From positions 12,360,509 through 12,424,508 of the forward strand of contig OZ022257.1 of NCBI GenBank assembly GCA_963978905.1: a stretch of 64,000 nucleotides of DNA. Reading direction: 5' to 3'. The notes below the pieces were generated by a model. It saw only the letters and a program-made list of their open reading frames with translations. It ran no database searches and was not told where the DNA came from. The position numbers and the translations under genes are program-made. Positions 33,116 through 53,480 of this stretch are shown here, in pieces (the stretch's first letter is position 1; every line of letters begins with the position of its first letter). The stretch comes from Trichostrongylus colubriformis. Lineage: Eukaryota > Nematoda > Chromadorea > Rhabditida > Trichostrongylidae.

Positions 33116-33712
33116 ATGGAGCTATTGCTAGTGAATCCAAATCTACTCTCGCGTGCCATGTACGACACCATGAGAGATATGGATCGTGTAGAAAGGAGCG
33201 TTTTTCCATATTGGAGAAATGCCGATCATTCAGTACTACACGTGGCCAACGATACTGAAAAGGTACATTCTCTGAACTTCATCCGTATGTGACAATCGTT
33301 CAAAAGGGCCAAGTGTGTTTCTAGGCTGTTGATGACGATAAGAAGTTCGCTGTGTCAGTGGATGTGTCCCAGTTCCGCCCAGAAGAACTAAATGTGCATC
33401 TGGATGGACGAATACTGACGGTTGAGGGCAAACAAGAGCATAAGACCAAGAACAGTTCACTGCATAGGTGAGTTCTTGTAACATTGTCTTATTCTGCCCG
33501 TCGCGTTCTAGAAATTGACGGTGAGCTTCAGGTCGTTCACTCGCAAGTGGATGTTGCCCGAAAATGTGGATCTGGATGCAGTTCGTACGCAGGTTGACGA
33601 CAAAGGCCATCTGTCTATCGAAGCACCGAAGCACATTGAAGGCCATCCGAAGAAGAGAAACATACCCATTATGGCTGCTCCATCCAATGCATCCTCTGCA
33701 TCTAAGAAATAA
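33116..33712 (+). CDS. Small heat-shock protein A2 (HSP-16/HSP20 family)
   Basis: Near-identical paralogue of A1 in opposite orientation. Exons 33116-33262, 33325-33467 and 33532-33712 (TAA) give about 156 residues. It differs from A1 mainly in the first residues (MELLLVNPNLLSRAMYDTMR) and a few scattered changes (VERS for AERS, DKGH for DEGH, SNAS for STAS). Crystallin domain and NIPI motif are as in A1. Both introns (62 and 64 bp) are also very similar to those of A1, pointing to a recent duplication or gene conversion. An upstream in-frame ATG at 33002 exists, but the start at 33116 aligns with A1. AATAAA overlaps the stop codon and another lies at about 33868. Confidence 0.95.
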
Positions 33713-33930
33713 AATCAGTGTAGTGACTTGACACCATATTTAGTCACCATGAAGTAAGCAGTGCACGAAAATTGTTCGAATTCACATTCTTCTGTAATTT
33801 TTTACTCCGTCAGATTTTCTCTGCGCTTCGGCCGTACTGTCTTCTTCTAATTCTCCCACTATATGTATAATAAACATTTCCTTTCTTCTCAGCTCGAACT
33901 ACAGTGTCCAGTGGGTAGATGTCATCGCCG

Positions 33931-34068
33931 GTAAGGCCGCGTTCATACTCAGCGCCGGCAACGCGGGGCTGCGTTAACAGGTGCCAGGTAAAGTGGCCTA
34001 GACGGAGACGCAGAGACACGAAGCCACGTTCGGCTGCCATCAATGCAGAATATGAAAGAGGTCTAACG
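33931..34068. repeat. MITE family A copy, shortened
   Basis: Left AGGCCGCGTTCATACTCAGC then GCCGGCAACGCGGGGCTGCG; right ATGCAGAATATGAAAGAGG. The usual middle is partly deleted. Confidence 0.6.
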
Positions 34069-34319
34069 TGGCACAGTGGGAAAACGAGAAGCAGCTTCGT
34101 AATAAAGAAAGGAAATTTTGTGCAAATTGCTATTCTTCGATGGGATACCCTACTTGCTGTGCCTCAGCCTTTTCGATAGAAATGGATCGTTAGGTGTAAC
34201 CGGCGCTTCAGCAATTGAACAACCCGATGAGAAAACCTCCAACTCATCGATTCCAACTGGAATTCGCGCGCAAGCCGCCTCTATTTTACTGCTGTCTGCT
34301 GCGCTCTTTGTGGGGTATG

Positions 34320-34560
34320 TACCGACACATCTGGAAATCGCGTCGCGTTATCGCACTTGCGGCGCCATCATTACGACTTGCCGCAGTCGGTTGGAATTGC
34401 GTTCAGGATGCTCTGCGCAGGTACCGTGAAGGATCTCCAAAGATTGCAGGTTGGTAGCTTTGGAAGTTCGACTATGTTATTGTTGTTGCTGTTTCAACAG
34501 GCAGATCTGCAAACAAGTTGCTCCGCTTGCCGCTGGTGGCTGCGCGATTTTTAGACATAG
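34320..34560 (+). repeat. Family F repeat copy
   Basis: GACTTGCCGCAGTCGGTTGG, GTACCGTGAAGGATCTCCAA, AGATTGCAGGTTGG and TTGTTGCTGTTTCAAC blocks recur inverted at 35440-35700. Confidence 0.6.
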
Positions 34561-35439
34561 CAGTACACACCCCACTTTCTGACTTGCTCACCCAGAGCAC
34601 CCTAGTCTTGTAGCCTAGTATGTGTATCTATCCACTGATTTTCAGATTCTTTGATTAGCACTGCTCATATTGATCGGGCGCTGCGACAGCGACACATATC
34701 TACTCCTGGCCTTTGGCGGCAGAAAACATGACAAACAATGATTAATGTGTGTTTTCCTTATGGTTGGGATTAAGGGCGATTCTACCACAACAAATCAAGG
34801 AACTGACGCACCAAAACAAGAGTGCATTTGGAAGTCTCACCATAATTTTCATTCATTCAAGGCCGCCGTTTTGGAACATTGCCAGCCATCCCCTGGCTCA
34901 CATCTCACGTTTCGATTTCGTCTAGTTGTAGTTGCTATGGGAAGGAAGCCAGCCACTACACCCTTAACATTCTATACGATTTCTCGGCTTGACTACGCTT
35001 ATTTGGCGACGCACTCACGTGGTTACCATCGCACCTGGTCGGTCCATGCTACGTCCCTGCTTGCGTGCGGTCACTATATTAAAGGGCTACGTGGCACCTG
35101 GAATCTTTGCCATCTTTACCCAGGTGGCTAGAGTGCAGAAGTATAGGTAAAGTAGGACTGAGCATCCTGCAATCGGCGACTTTTTGAAGCTTAAATCTAA
35201 AATGCCGCTATACTTCACGGACATTTTTCAATTAGGGTGAACGTTGGTTAAGAATCGATACAACGACACTGCGCCATGACCGGAGAAACCCAATTTTGCA
35301 GAGTTTAACCGCAGTCTACCGTGTAACTTGAACAATGAATTAGCCATTCGATGATAGCACACACAATAGCGGACAATTCGGCGCCTTTTCGCGAGAATTC
35401 CGGATATATATCGTTACATCAGGATTCTTCACTGTGACG

Positions 35440-35700
35440 TTGCGGGTGGGGGTCGACTGGTCGAATTTTCGCGCGCGCCCACGGCGAGCGCGGTGTGTGG
35501 GAGTTGTTTGTAGTTTCATCCGTTGAAACAGCAACGACCACAACATATAAAGGCTTCCGACCTGCAATCTTCGAAAGTCCCTCACGATACCAGCCCACTG
35601 CATACATGCGGGATTCCACCGACTGCAGCAAGTCGTGCTGACGGCACCGCGAAGCGAAAATTTGACTAGTTGGCCCCCACCCAGACGTTGTGCACGCGAC
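35440..35700 (-). repeat. Family F repeat copy, inverted
   Basis: Read on the minus strand it gives GACTTGCTGCAGTCGGTGG, GTATCGTGAGGGACTTTCG, AAGATTGCAGGTCGG and GTTGCTGTTTCAAC, matching 34320-34560. The outer GGTCGAATTTTCGCGCG also occurs at 27427. Confidence 0.6.
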
Positions 35701-36770
35701 ATCATCAGCGCAAATTGCTGAAGCCTATAGGCATTCCGATCTTCGATCTTGTGTGACGAGTTCTTCTAAAGATATCATAAATCATAACAACAGTAAAACA
35801 ACAGCTACATGTGAAATCCTGACCTAACAATAAACACCGAAAATTTCAGATTCAGCTAGAGGCATTCGAAGGGCAAAATTGCGCGGAGAGATCGGGACGT
35901 CCAGACTAATCGTGAAAATTTCTCGAATATTCAATTACAATTAATTTCTTCTTTGCTGGGTGCTAATGTGGCTGGTCCTCCATCCCCCAATGTAAGTCTT
36001 AGGTAAAAATATACACTTCAGTGTACAAGTTGGGTAAATTAATTACTACAAAACACAACACCTAAGTCTAAGACACAACAACAAAATGGCAAATTCTTTT
36101 CCATAATAATTGGGAAAAAAGAATAGTGCTTGAATCCACAACAAATAGTAAGAGCATTTATGGTATAAAACCGGCAGACAATGCGAAAGATGCTACAGAA
36201 TAACAGGAATGTTGGCATGCATTACGAGGGATGTTACAAAAAGTCTTCACGTCACACTCATAAACAATAATTTAGTAATAGGGACACTACATAACATGTA
36301 ACATAAGTACATCATTTCTTATGACACCATGAAATGAACTTGGGATATCTGCCGCCCTAAAATGTTTTTTAAGCCGAATTTTGAGTAGGAAGACATGAAT
36401 GAGGGTAAAGAAAGATGGTTCATTTCTAGATTAATATAAACATAACTAGTAAATGTGAATTTCAAAAAATGTGAATAGCGGTGCCAATAATATTCTTACA
36501 GAAATCATCATGCATTATTCAAGATCACCGCAATTAAAAGCTAATCACATAACCGAATGTGGCGTAAGAATGCCATATCGAAGCAATTTGGAAAATTGAT
36601 AAGTTACAAGAATTGATATATTAGAATAAAACCCGACTAAGCAAAGAAACGCGTGTATTGCAAGCTATTTCAAGTGTACAAAGAGAGAATCACAAATTAA
36701 GCATATTCACCAAGATCCTGGATTACGAGCACGTGCAATTTGGAAGCACACGAAGGAAAGCGTAAAATTT

Positions 36771-44827
<8,057 letters not shown>

Positions 44828-44869
44828 GCTCCCGTTTGAATCCCTTGCTGACGGCGCGGGACGACGTGG

Positions 44870-44884
44870 TAACCCTGGAAATGC
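44870..44884 (-). other. Probable spliced-leader acceptor upstream of the kinesin start
   Basis: On the minus strand CATTTCCAG ends 47 nt upstream of the ATG at 44827. The frame upstream of the ATG is open but has no in-frame ATG in this exon, so a trans-spliced short 5' UTR is the simplest reading. An internal exon is the alternative. Confidence 0.4.
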
Positions 44885-46412
44885 TTACGGTGTCACTTTC
44901 GGTATTGATTACGAAAACACACCGCATTATAGCAAGAACATCGCATCACTTTATATCTTTTCACAGTAACAGGTCCAATTACCTAACTCACATGGTATCA
45001 GTATTTGGGTTCAAACGCACCTAAAGTGCTGAGTACTAAACAAGACGGATTTTGGAGGACGGTGATTGATTCCCACAGTTAATACTTTCAAGGGATAAAG
45101 TTACTTATACGGTACAAGAGTGGTCACCGTAAACAAAAAATTGAGTAATCTGTGCTCTCTTTTAATACTTCTGCTAGAACCACTCTGACTACGGTTTAAA
45201 CTTGACATTCAAAGTAAAAACGCGATCATGGATACTAGTAAATGATGAAGTGGCCGAAGGTTTGGATAGCTCACAAGTGTTCAGACTGAAAGATTCTGAT
45301 TCCGTACGAAAAAGATGGATGGAGTGACCAAATTTTTGAACAATTCTTTCTGTAGTAGCTTTGCAGCCGCGGCTATATCACATAATGTAGAGTGTCAGAA
45401 AATTGATTCCTCAATCCTTTCAGTAAAACTGTCCAAAAGCATCAAAAGATTAGCTATTTGGTAGAAAAGTGCACAGCTTCCTGAATATTGATCGCAGTGG
45501 GGTGTTCCTTCCAATGACAGCCATCGAGTGCAAAGTTTGCGAGGGAATTCAAAGGACTTTTACAGAGCCTATTTTTCACATAATCAATTTATAGGAAAAC
45601 TAGGAGAAACAAGTGAATTAAGCCAATGATCGCGTAGACAGCAGCTCCCGCCACCACAGCTTTTTTGAGTCGGGAAATGAGTCACGGAAAAGGGTCGATG
45701 GATTGAAATGAGGCCATAGAATTGAGTCATTGAATGAAATGAAGTGACCAGATGCTACTAACATCCCCGCTTTCCGCTATAAAACGCGCCAGCAAGATAA
45801 ACGCGATTCGGAACAGCAAGGAACTCGCCACTACGTTTAAAATAAGGCGCTATCGATCTTAGCGCCTCCGAAGTGCCGTCGAGCACCGATCACGACTGGG
45901 ACCTCAGATTCGCTATAGTGCAGATGTCTCTCGTGAGGTCTTGTTCTTAACGTGGTTTCACCGTCTTTACCCTTTGCGTGTTTCATTCATTGAGATTCTA
46001 TTTTAATTTTTATATACTTGCGATTAAAAGAGCGGAGGTAGCATGGTGGGCTACGGATGTCGCCTTGCATCCACTTTGTCGGATACGCTCCTCACTTACC
46101 CTCACAGGTTGGGCTCCTCACTCACCCTCGCTTGTGTGCGTCTTAATTTGGAAATATTACCAGATTAATGGTGGTATCCTCTCTGTTTCTACATAATGAA
46201 TATTCCGCTGAATCACTTCTATCGTTCCCTTTAGCAGTGCCACTGGATCCTGGTACACAAGGTGGTCACCTTGGTCGGAAGGTGTATGGAGGTCACTAGA
46301 GTACTAGTTTGAGTTGCATTATCACAGTTGTTCGCTGGACGTCGCAAATACTTCGATATACACAAGAATGTGGAAGAGCTCAGCAAATCTGGTGGGATGC
46401 ATCCCGTTAAGG

Positions 46413-46600
46413 CGCGTTCATACTCTGCGCCCCGACGCCAGCAGCGGGGCGTGGCTGCGTATCTTTGCGTCTCCTCCTATCCACCCTGCCTCGTTGCCTG
46501 CGTCATCTCTGCACCTCCCCGTGCCACGCTCCCTCGCTGCCTGTGAACGTAGGCACGCCCTGAGTATGACCGCGGTGAGTATGACTGTGGCCTTAGGCCA
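46413..46600. repeat. MITE family A copy, interior reversed
   Basis: The left AGGCGCGTTCATACTCTGCG and the right GAGTATGACTGTGGCCTTA are the ends. The interior runs in the opposite sense to other copies (TTTGCGTCTCC, then CTCGCTGCCTGTGAACG). Confidence 0.6.
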
Positions 46601-47109
46601 GGATTCCGCGCAGTCGCACTCGACGAGCGGCGTAGCGAGCGATGCTTGATTACGTGCTTCTTTTTTCAAACTTTGAATGAATTGTTTACTGAATAGGATT
46701 GTTATCATGTTATTGCTACTATAACTTTTACTTGTTATGCTATTACTATGCCTTTTTGAGCACGAGCGTCTGTCTATACCGTGTTAAAGCATTTCCATTT
46801 TTAATAATTTTTAAAGTGTTTTTAGAGTGTTCTAGGATTGTTTCGAAGGATTTCTATATGTCTTGGTGCTATCGTAAAGAGGAGGGGAGAGGGAAGGTAT
46901 ATCCTACTAGCGACGCTTGTTTTACCTAAGCGTGAAAGGGTCAAGGAACCCTTTTCACTTCTACTAGGGCTTAGACGAAAATAAATCCTTGGATGGCATC
47001 CGATCCGTCAGAGATCTTACAGAAATGCTAAGGTGAGTAACAGTGGGGATAGAAAGAAATGAAACAACGAGAAACTTAAGAACTAGGAATCCAGAGTCAC
47101 CTCCCCCTT

Positions 47110-47162
47110 TCGCGCCTCTATCCGTCAATAGCCGGTGGACTAAATCAGCCGGCCGCAAACGT
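47110..47162. repeat. Family H short repeat, copy 1
   Basis: CGCCTCTATCCGTCAATAGC, then GGTGGACTAAATCAGCCGGC and CGC. Two related copies lie at 47712 and 50137. Confidence 0.5.
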
Positions 47163-47711
47163 TGTCCAACAGGTGTTACATGAACACCTGAGCTTTTTTT
47201 TATACGAGTTTCGCATCACGTTTTCTGAAGTGGAATGTTCGTTTTCGAATAACACATCATCCCATTTCCCTCTTTCTCCTTACCCCAGGCGATGCCTGAG
47301 GGTTATACCTTGCGGATCGTACGAAGCAGAGGATCGCAAAATCGCCTAATCGCAAAATCGCAAGTGAAGTCCTGCGCACTCCCACTTGAGCGCATTATTT
47401 CCCTACATAACGCTGGTCTCTCATCACTCACGGCTCCAGAGCAGAACCCGCGAAAATAGCATACCCAAGCGAGAGTGCCATGATAACACATGAGTGCGAT
47501 TATGCGATCCTGCGGATGGCACAATCCGCAAAGTATAACCTTGGCCTAGTATAACTTCAGCCTGTGTTCAACGTAAAGGTTGCCCCTCATTTCGACAGCA
47601 CTCCAAGCTTCAAAATCTGCTCAAGGACACCGAGGGAGTAAACATAGCAGATTGTGGAATATGAAGGTAGGGCTGCTCAGCAGTGTAACAGTAGAGTTCT
47701 GTCGCGTCCCT

Positions 47712-47768
47712 CTGCGTCAATAGACGGAGGTAGACGGGCGGAGAGGCTATATCAGCCGGCCGCGATCG
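47712..47768. repeat. Family H short repeat, copy 2
   Basis: CTGCGTCAATAGACGG, then GGCTATATCAGCCGGCCGCG, matching copies 1 and 3. Confidence 0.5.
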
Positions 47769-47884
47769 TTGTCCCGCCTCTCCTCGGCAAATAGCCCGGC
47801 TGCAGGACTACAGCACGACACGCCGTGCTGCGAAATCGTGATAAGACCCCAAGCCGCGCTTTTTCAATGCGTGTTTTGCTGGAC

Positions 47885-48105
47885 AGAGAACATAAATTCA
47901 CAATTCTCATTTTCTCTTAAAGGAACCGGAAGGGGTCCGAAACAAGGGGAAGATGCAAAGAAATGAGCATTTTGTAACGAACAATGAAGGTTAGAAGCAT
48001 AATCGGTGAAAAAACCCGGACTCAAAATCGCGACGCTGCGGTGTGTATTCGCATCTCATTCGCATCAACACCCTGACTTTCCGAGTTGTCCGCTGTAGGA
48101 GACGG
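47885..48105 (-). repeat. Family E fragment, inverted relative to 17930-18120
   Basis: AAAGGAACCGGAAGGGGTCC, GAAGATGCAAAGAAATGAG, TGTAACGAACAATGAAGG and GACTTTCCGAGTTGTCCGCT are reverse complements of blocks in the copy at 17640. Confidence 0.7.
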
Positions 48106-49524
48106 GCAGCGGGCCAACGTTAGTTGTAGCACCTGGCTCCCAGGGCAGTGGAGTGGCCATTCCCAACTACATTAGTATTCATGTAAGTATATCTAGAAAT
48201 AATATTAGAAAGCGTAAAAGAAAAAAAAACAACTTTGTAATAGAAACATTAACTCTTGGCACCATGCCAAGGCGTCAAATTGGCGAGTTTGTGCAGTGGC
48301 GGCCACTTGGACTCGTCCGAACTACGTATGTTCTACCGTTGGCCAAAATTACCTCCTTCCGGTGTCTTTAACCGCTCCCATTGCCTTTAAGGATCGATAC
48401 AGAGATGTCACGTAGTATGGGAATATATAGGAATCAAACATTCAGTAGAAGAAAATCAAAAAAATGTCATTGCTCACTTTTGAAGTCGCATAACGTTCGA
48501 TATCTCGGAGTGAATTTTGAAGGAAATCGATCGGTGTACATAAGAATAAAAGTGAACCATCCAAGTTTCCAGAAAGGGGTCAGATACGTGGCTCAACGTG
48601 TGAGGACCTGCGTGAACGAGTGGAATCGCTCCCATACTCGTTATGAGTGCAATAAGATTGGATCAGTTGGGTGAGAATGATTTGTGATGGGTCGCCAGTA
48701 TTGGGTAAGGTCCACAGACGTTTTTGCTGTCGCAATGGGGGGAGGGGGGGGGGGGGGGCATCTCACAAAAAGTTTCACAGCTGAGTACCTCTGAGGGATT
48801 TTGTGGAGTCACTCTGTACATTCAGGTGTACATTTTGGCCTGAGCCTCGAAGGAAGGAGGAAGAGGCTTCCTACTACTTCTTCGCTTAGGTAAAAATAGG
48901 GTCCAGTAGTGGGATGCCCCCCCCGCCATTGCGATAACACCTTGATTCGAATGGATCCATTTGGAACCATTTATCATCTATTTGATTCTTCCTTCTTGAC
49001 ATTTGTTAGTAATTTTCCTATTTTCCCGCTTTTTACTGTTGGTTGAACTTATTTTATTTTTAATTTTCTGTGCCATTTACAAATTATTTTATTCAGTTTT
49101 GGTTTGCGTACTATATATGAAAACTGTTAATTATAGATTCTCATTTGCTTTGGTTTTTCTTATCACATCATGTACACGTAAAATCGATGCACAATTTTTT
49201 TTACTGCACTCCATTTGGGACGTAGCTTGTAATCTTCGATTCAAACAGAATGCTAAATTATCCTGCGGAAATTCATCGCTGAGGCCGATGACGGTTACGT
49301 ATATTTGGCTTGTAGAGTGTTACATACTGTGAACCTTCTGGAACTTTCCACTCCCTTTCAGGAATAAATTCCGGGTGTGTGACAGGACACTCGAAACGGG
49401 TTAGCGCGCCCAGCGAATTGCGTCAGCATGCGTGGCAGCTGCCTTAGTGATCCGCAACGTGCTGTTGTGAATTGGCTGCGCGCTATAGGGCATGAGCCAG
49501 GCTTTTCGAACTTGGCCTAATTAT

Positions 49525-49697
49525 AGTCCATTTCGAAAAAAAACTGACTGGCGTGTCCCACGGACTTGGGTGAATATCGAGAATGAGAGTACGTGGAGAG
49601 AGTGAGAGTGTGTGGCGGGGTGAGAGAATTGAGAGAGTTTGATACATGTTCATACAAGTCCGTAGGACACGCCCAATCAGTTTTTCTGAAATGGACT
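49525..49697. repeat. MITE, about 173 bp, long inverted ends
   Basis: The left AGTCCATTTCGAAAAAAAAC then TGACTGGCGTGTCCCACGG is mirrored at the right; the reverse complement of the right end reads AGTCCATTTCAGAAAAACTG then ATTGGGCGTGTCCTACGG. Nearly the whole element is terminal repeat. Confidence 0.75.
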
Positions 49698-50136
49698 GCA
49701 GAGTTGGCGCCATAGCATTCGGCTAACAATTCGCCTACTATAAACTTAAAAATTGCATCGCGGTAACCTGAGCCGTTGGAGTGCCGCAAGGGACCCACGG
49801 TCGGTTGACTTTGTGATAAGTGTGGATTATAAAAAATGAATAAATATCTTTGAAATACGTTAGCATTCATACCTCTCGTGATGGACCTTCTAAACTTAAC
49901 TTCGGCATGACCGTTCTCTGGCATTCTGAAAGTAATGAGGGTTATTGAAGTTCCGCACTGATTCGAATGTAGCGATATGGATACATTTTTAATGTTAAAG
50001 ACACCAGAAGGGGTAAATTCGGCAGACAGTTGAATATGATGTATGTGCTCAGCAATGTAGTAGAAGAGAAAGAGCGACATAAAACCGCGAAAATACTGCG
50101 GCATAGGAACCTGAAAATGTCCTTTCCCTTTCTCGT

Positions 50137-50195
50137 CCTCTGCGTCACTAGCCGAAGTGGACTGAAGACAGGCCAGAGTCTGAACCAGCCGGCCG
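50137..50195. repeat. Family H short repeat, copy 3
   Basis: CTCTGCGTCACTAGCCG, then GTGGACTGAAGAC and AACCAGCCGGCCGC, matching the copies at 47110 and 47712. Confidence 0.5.
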
Positions 50196-51493
50196 CTTCG
50201 TCCCCTCCACAGCGAGTTCCCCGGCCGCATAACATTTTTTCAATGTGATTTTCGCCACATATGACCTCCTCTGAAGTAGAAGGTTCAATTTCAGAAAACA
50301 TGTACTCCAAGATCTACCATTTGAAGGAAATCAGGAGAACACAGCTCTCAGAAAGCGGATAAACCTTTGAAAAGCAAGGTTTCGAGGCCAGAAACGTGTG
50401 GCTTTAGTCACATAGAGATCGATCGCCTGATACTATACTGAACCGATATGGAAATCGTTGCGCGGACAGCATTCAAAGACTTTTGTGATGTTGAATAGGA
50501 ATCGAATACGCCACGCTATCGCAATTGGCATTGATCAGCCAGTCAAGAGATCCAGCAGGGGTTGCTTTATATCTGTGTGGTCGGAAATATGAGGAAGCAC
50601 AAGGACTAGCCAGTGGAAAACGATGAGGTGAAATAACGAAAGAGGTTGGCTAGGGAGAAGTTACTTCTTTTCACATTGAAATAATTGATCGCCGATGAAA
50701 TGAACTGCCACGAGGCTCTACGCGATCAGATTAATCACTTTCATGCAGCATTTTCACCTCATTTTCTCACAGCGCGCTCTACAGTCTCTGAGAACTTTCT
50801 GCGTGGAGTTCCACGTGACTAAGCTCTTGGGAGGTCATTTCAGGGATAGGTTTCACCAAAAATGTTCTTTTTAATTAGTTCAGAATTTTGCTATTTTGGG
50901 TATTTTGCAAAAATCCATACTTGAATCAAATAAAGTTAAGCGAGGAAGATAGACCATTACTTGACAACTAGTCTTCCAACAGTCCGAATCACAATGACAA
51001 TCTCATGTGATTTTTGCCGCACACTTTGATGTAGGAACAACCTTTATTTGCAAATCTGTATGCCTTTATCCACCTAAACTGGGGTGGCCCCATTTTATGG
51101 TACTTAAGAGCCACAACGATGACTCATTCCGAGCAGGGATTGATTCGGGACAGAGTACAGCAGCATGTTGAAGGAATCATTTGGGTCGATACGAAGCACC
51201 TTCTCTTACTGCGCTCTACCAATACACCCCCTTCTTTCCTCTACTCCAAAATGTGGATACAGATCCATTACAACTCATACATGCGTGAACGACCATTCTT
51301 GCCGCTCTCGCTCGCTCTTCCACTTTTACTCAAAAAAAAAAAGATTATTTTCTGTGAGTTGTTCTTCATAGCGTTCTACATCTCACAGGCGAGACTGAAA
51401 CCAACTCAGCGATCTCGGACTTAGTTTGGGTGATCCTACACGGGATTCGATCCGCTGTGCACATGTGTAGGCGACGCCATTTGTTAACCTTAA

Positions 51494-51998
51494 AGGCACA
51501 TTCCAGGATTATTGGGATACCACATCTGCTGCCTTGGATGGATAGTTCGACCAAAGCCACGTAGGCTGTACCTTTACCAAGGCGTGAGTGTCAGTTTCTG
51601 GAAAAAGTCTAGAAAAAAACAGAGAAGCAGAAAAAACGAGTCTAGCGCAACAGCTCGGCCCCGCCCACCCCAGCCGGAGGTGAGCTGCAAGTGTTCCGGT
51701 GCCTAGTGTGGGGTCAGGTCACTCAGTGGTGGGTTTACTTCACGAGGCGATTGGTTTACCGCCAATTTCAAGATCTTGGCTAGTAGCTGGTCTACCTATG
51801 TCAAAGATAAGAGTCAAAGAGTAAAGGCAGACCCACAGCTGGGGTGGGCGGGGCCGAGCTGTTGCGCTAAATTCTTTGGCTCTGTACGCTCCAGGAACTG
51901 ACACCCACGCCTTGGTCAAGGTACAGCCTACGTGGCTTGGGTCGAACTATCCATCCACGGCAGAAGATGTAATTTCCTGATAATCCTGGAATGCGCCT
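51494..51998. mobile_element. Foldback or non-autonomous piggyBac-like element with TTAA flanks
   Basis: The 505-bp element is flanked by TTAA at 51490-51493 and 51999-52002. Its inverted ends begin AGGCRCATTCCAGGATTATY and extend over 130 bp (ATCTGCTGCC then TGGATGGATAGTTCGACC, CACGTAGGCTGTACCTT, AAGGCGTGAGTGTCAGTT). CGGGGCCGAGCTGTTGCGCT in the right arm also matches the left arm, so only about 130 bp in the middle is unpaired. TTAA duplication is typical of piggyBac; the assignment is inferred because there is no transposase. Confidence 0.75.
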
Positions 51999-52495
51999 TT
52001 AAGGCCCCATCTTGGCCCATATTCATTAGTCTTAGAAAGTGGGTGTTAAGTCTATAATGGAGCTATAGCAAATCTTTTATTCGTTCAGATAACTCGAGGT
52101 TTATTCCGTACTTAAGATGGGTGATGGTGTGTACCGGATATTTCACGGTGGCTAATCGGAATCAATAAAAATCATAGAAGAATGGAAAATGTCTTAAGAA
52201 TGGTAGCATGTGCAGAAATTCGACAAGATACTGTGAAATGAGGTTGCGAGTGTGAAGACTTTGGACATTGCCGGTGATAAATAGGCTACCAGCGATCCTG
52301 TCGACATTGCAACTACTGAAGAAAGGCTAAGTTAAACCACTGTAATATGATCTGTTAACTTTTCTATCGATTTTCCTTTCACTTGTAAAACCTTGGCTGC
52401 AGTAATCTCTAGGTTGCGACACTTATAAACAAGGTGGTCACATTTATTATATATTGAATATTTGATTATGTTAATAATTATTAATATTATCCAAA

Positions 52496-52613
52496 TGTGT
52501 GAAAAACAATGTGAGACTCCAAAATTTCATCTCGAAAGAATTAAGTCTTTCGAAATAAAATCAATGAATTTTATTTTAAAAAATTTTGGAGCGACACATT
52601 ATTCCTCACACGC
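52496..52613. repeat. AT-rich MITE-like inverted repeat
   Basis: The left TGTGTGAAAAACAATGTGAG then CTCCAAAATTT is mirrored by the right AAATTTTGGAGCGACACATT then ATTCCTCACACG, about 118 bp in all. Confidence 0.6.
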
Positions 52614-52892
52614 TTAGATCTGCATGAGGCTTCGGGACAGAACAATACTCAGAGATATCTATATTATAATGATAGTTAATTGAACTTAATTAATTTATTT
52701 TTTCATTATACTATTTCGAAAAAAACTGTCAATAAATCATTTCGCTTAATCCGCTCTAATCATTGCTGTCAGTTGTGAGATCTGTGCAGAAGTCCAAAGT
52801 GCTCCATTCATATCTTGGCTGTTTCAAGGATGAAAAAAAGATTTTTGGGAAGTGTAATGGGATAAATTTTCAAAGACATATTTTTATCTAAA

Positions 52893-53094
52893 GTGGTGTT
52901 CATACTCAGCGACCGGTCGCTGCGACTGTAGCAATCGCAGCCAACAATCAATACATTCAGTGTTGGCGGTGAGTCGACAGGTGCACGTGCTTGTCTGTAT
53001 TGATCGTGGTTGGTGCTGAGAAAGAACGGCCTCCGAGAACACGTGCACCGACTGCAATAGCTGCGAGGGCCCGGTCGCAGAGTATGAACATGAG
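52893..53094. repeat. Inverted repeat, family A2
   Basis: The left GTGTTCATACTCAGCGACCG followed by GTCGCTGCGACTG pairs with the right GGCCCGGTCGCAGAGTATG then AACATGAG. An inner GTGCACGTGCTTG-type block also pairs with CACGTGCACCGAC. Confidence 0.65.
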
Positions 53095-53254
53095 CTAGGG
53101 ATTAAATTCAATATTTTCTAAGCTCTGAATACTTGGACATTGTCATTGTCACTATAATGCTTCATAGAAAAAAACCCGATCTTGAAGCAAATCCGTTACT
53201 TTTAGCCCAAGAATTACTGTCGATCAGACATTTGTAAAGTACTGACTGGGCAAT

Positions 53255-53480
53255 AGACAGGGTACACCGAGAGTCGAGGATTCTTCGACAGGGGGTCGTA
53301 TTTGTCCGGATAGGAGAGTCTGAAATCGTACCTTGAGAGGTTAGCGATAAGCATCAAAATCTAAATTTTCAATAAGCAGATTAGAGGCAAAGGGTATTTC
53401 ATCGCAAATTCGTGTGCCAAAATGTAAAATTTTGGTCGCCTTAGAGGGGTCGTACTGAAGCGGCTAAGTTTCGTTAATGG
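53255..53480. repeat. Family D fragment, inverted
   Basis: GGGTACACCGAGAGTCGAGG followed by ATTCTTCGACAGGGGGTCGT is the left end of family D. GGGTCGTACTGAAGCGGC near 53455 is a second shared block. Confidence 0.6.

Larger units (their letters stand above)
33713..36770. other. Spacer between A2 and the kinesin gene
   Basis: No protein gene is supported. It contains a family A copy and two family F copies in opposite orientation. 35750-36770 is AT-rich with no recognisable element. Confidence 0.55.

Noticed and set aside
49517..50230. Longest uninterrupted frame (237 codons, minus strand)
   Set aside because: It overlaps family E and H fragments and the MITE at 49525, has no family resemblance, and competes with another long frame on the same strand. 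Most likely a chance frame through repeats.
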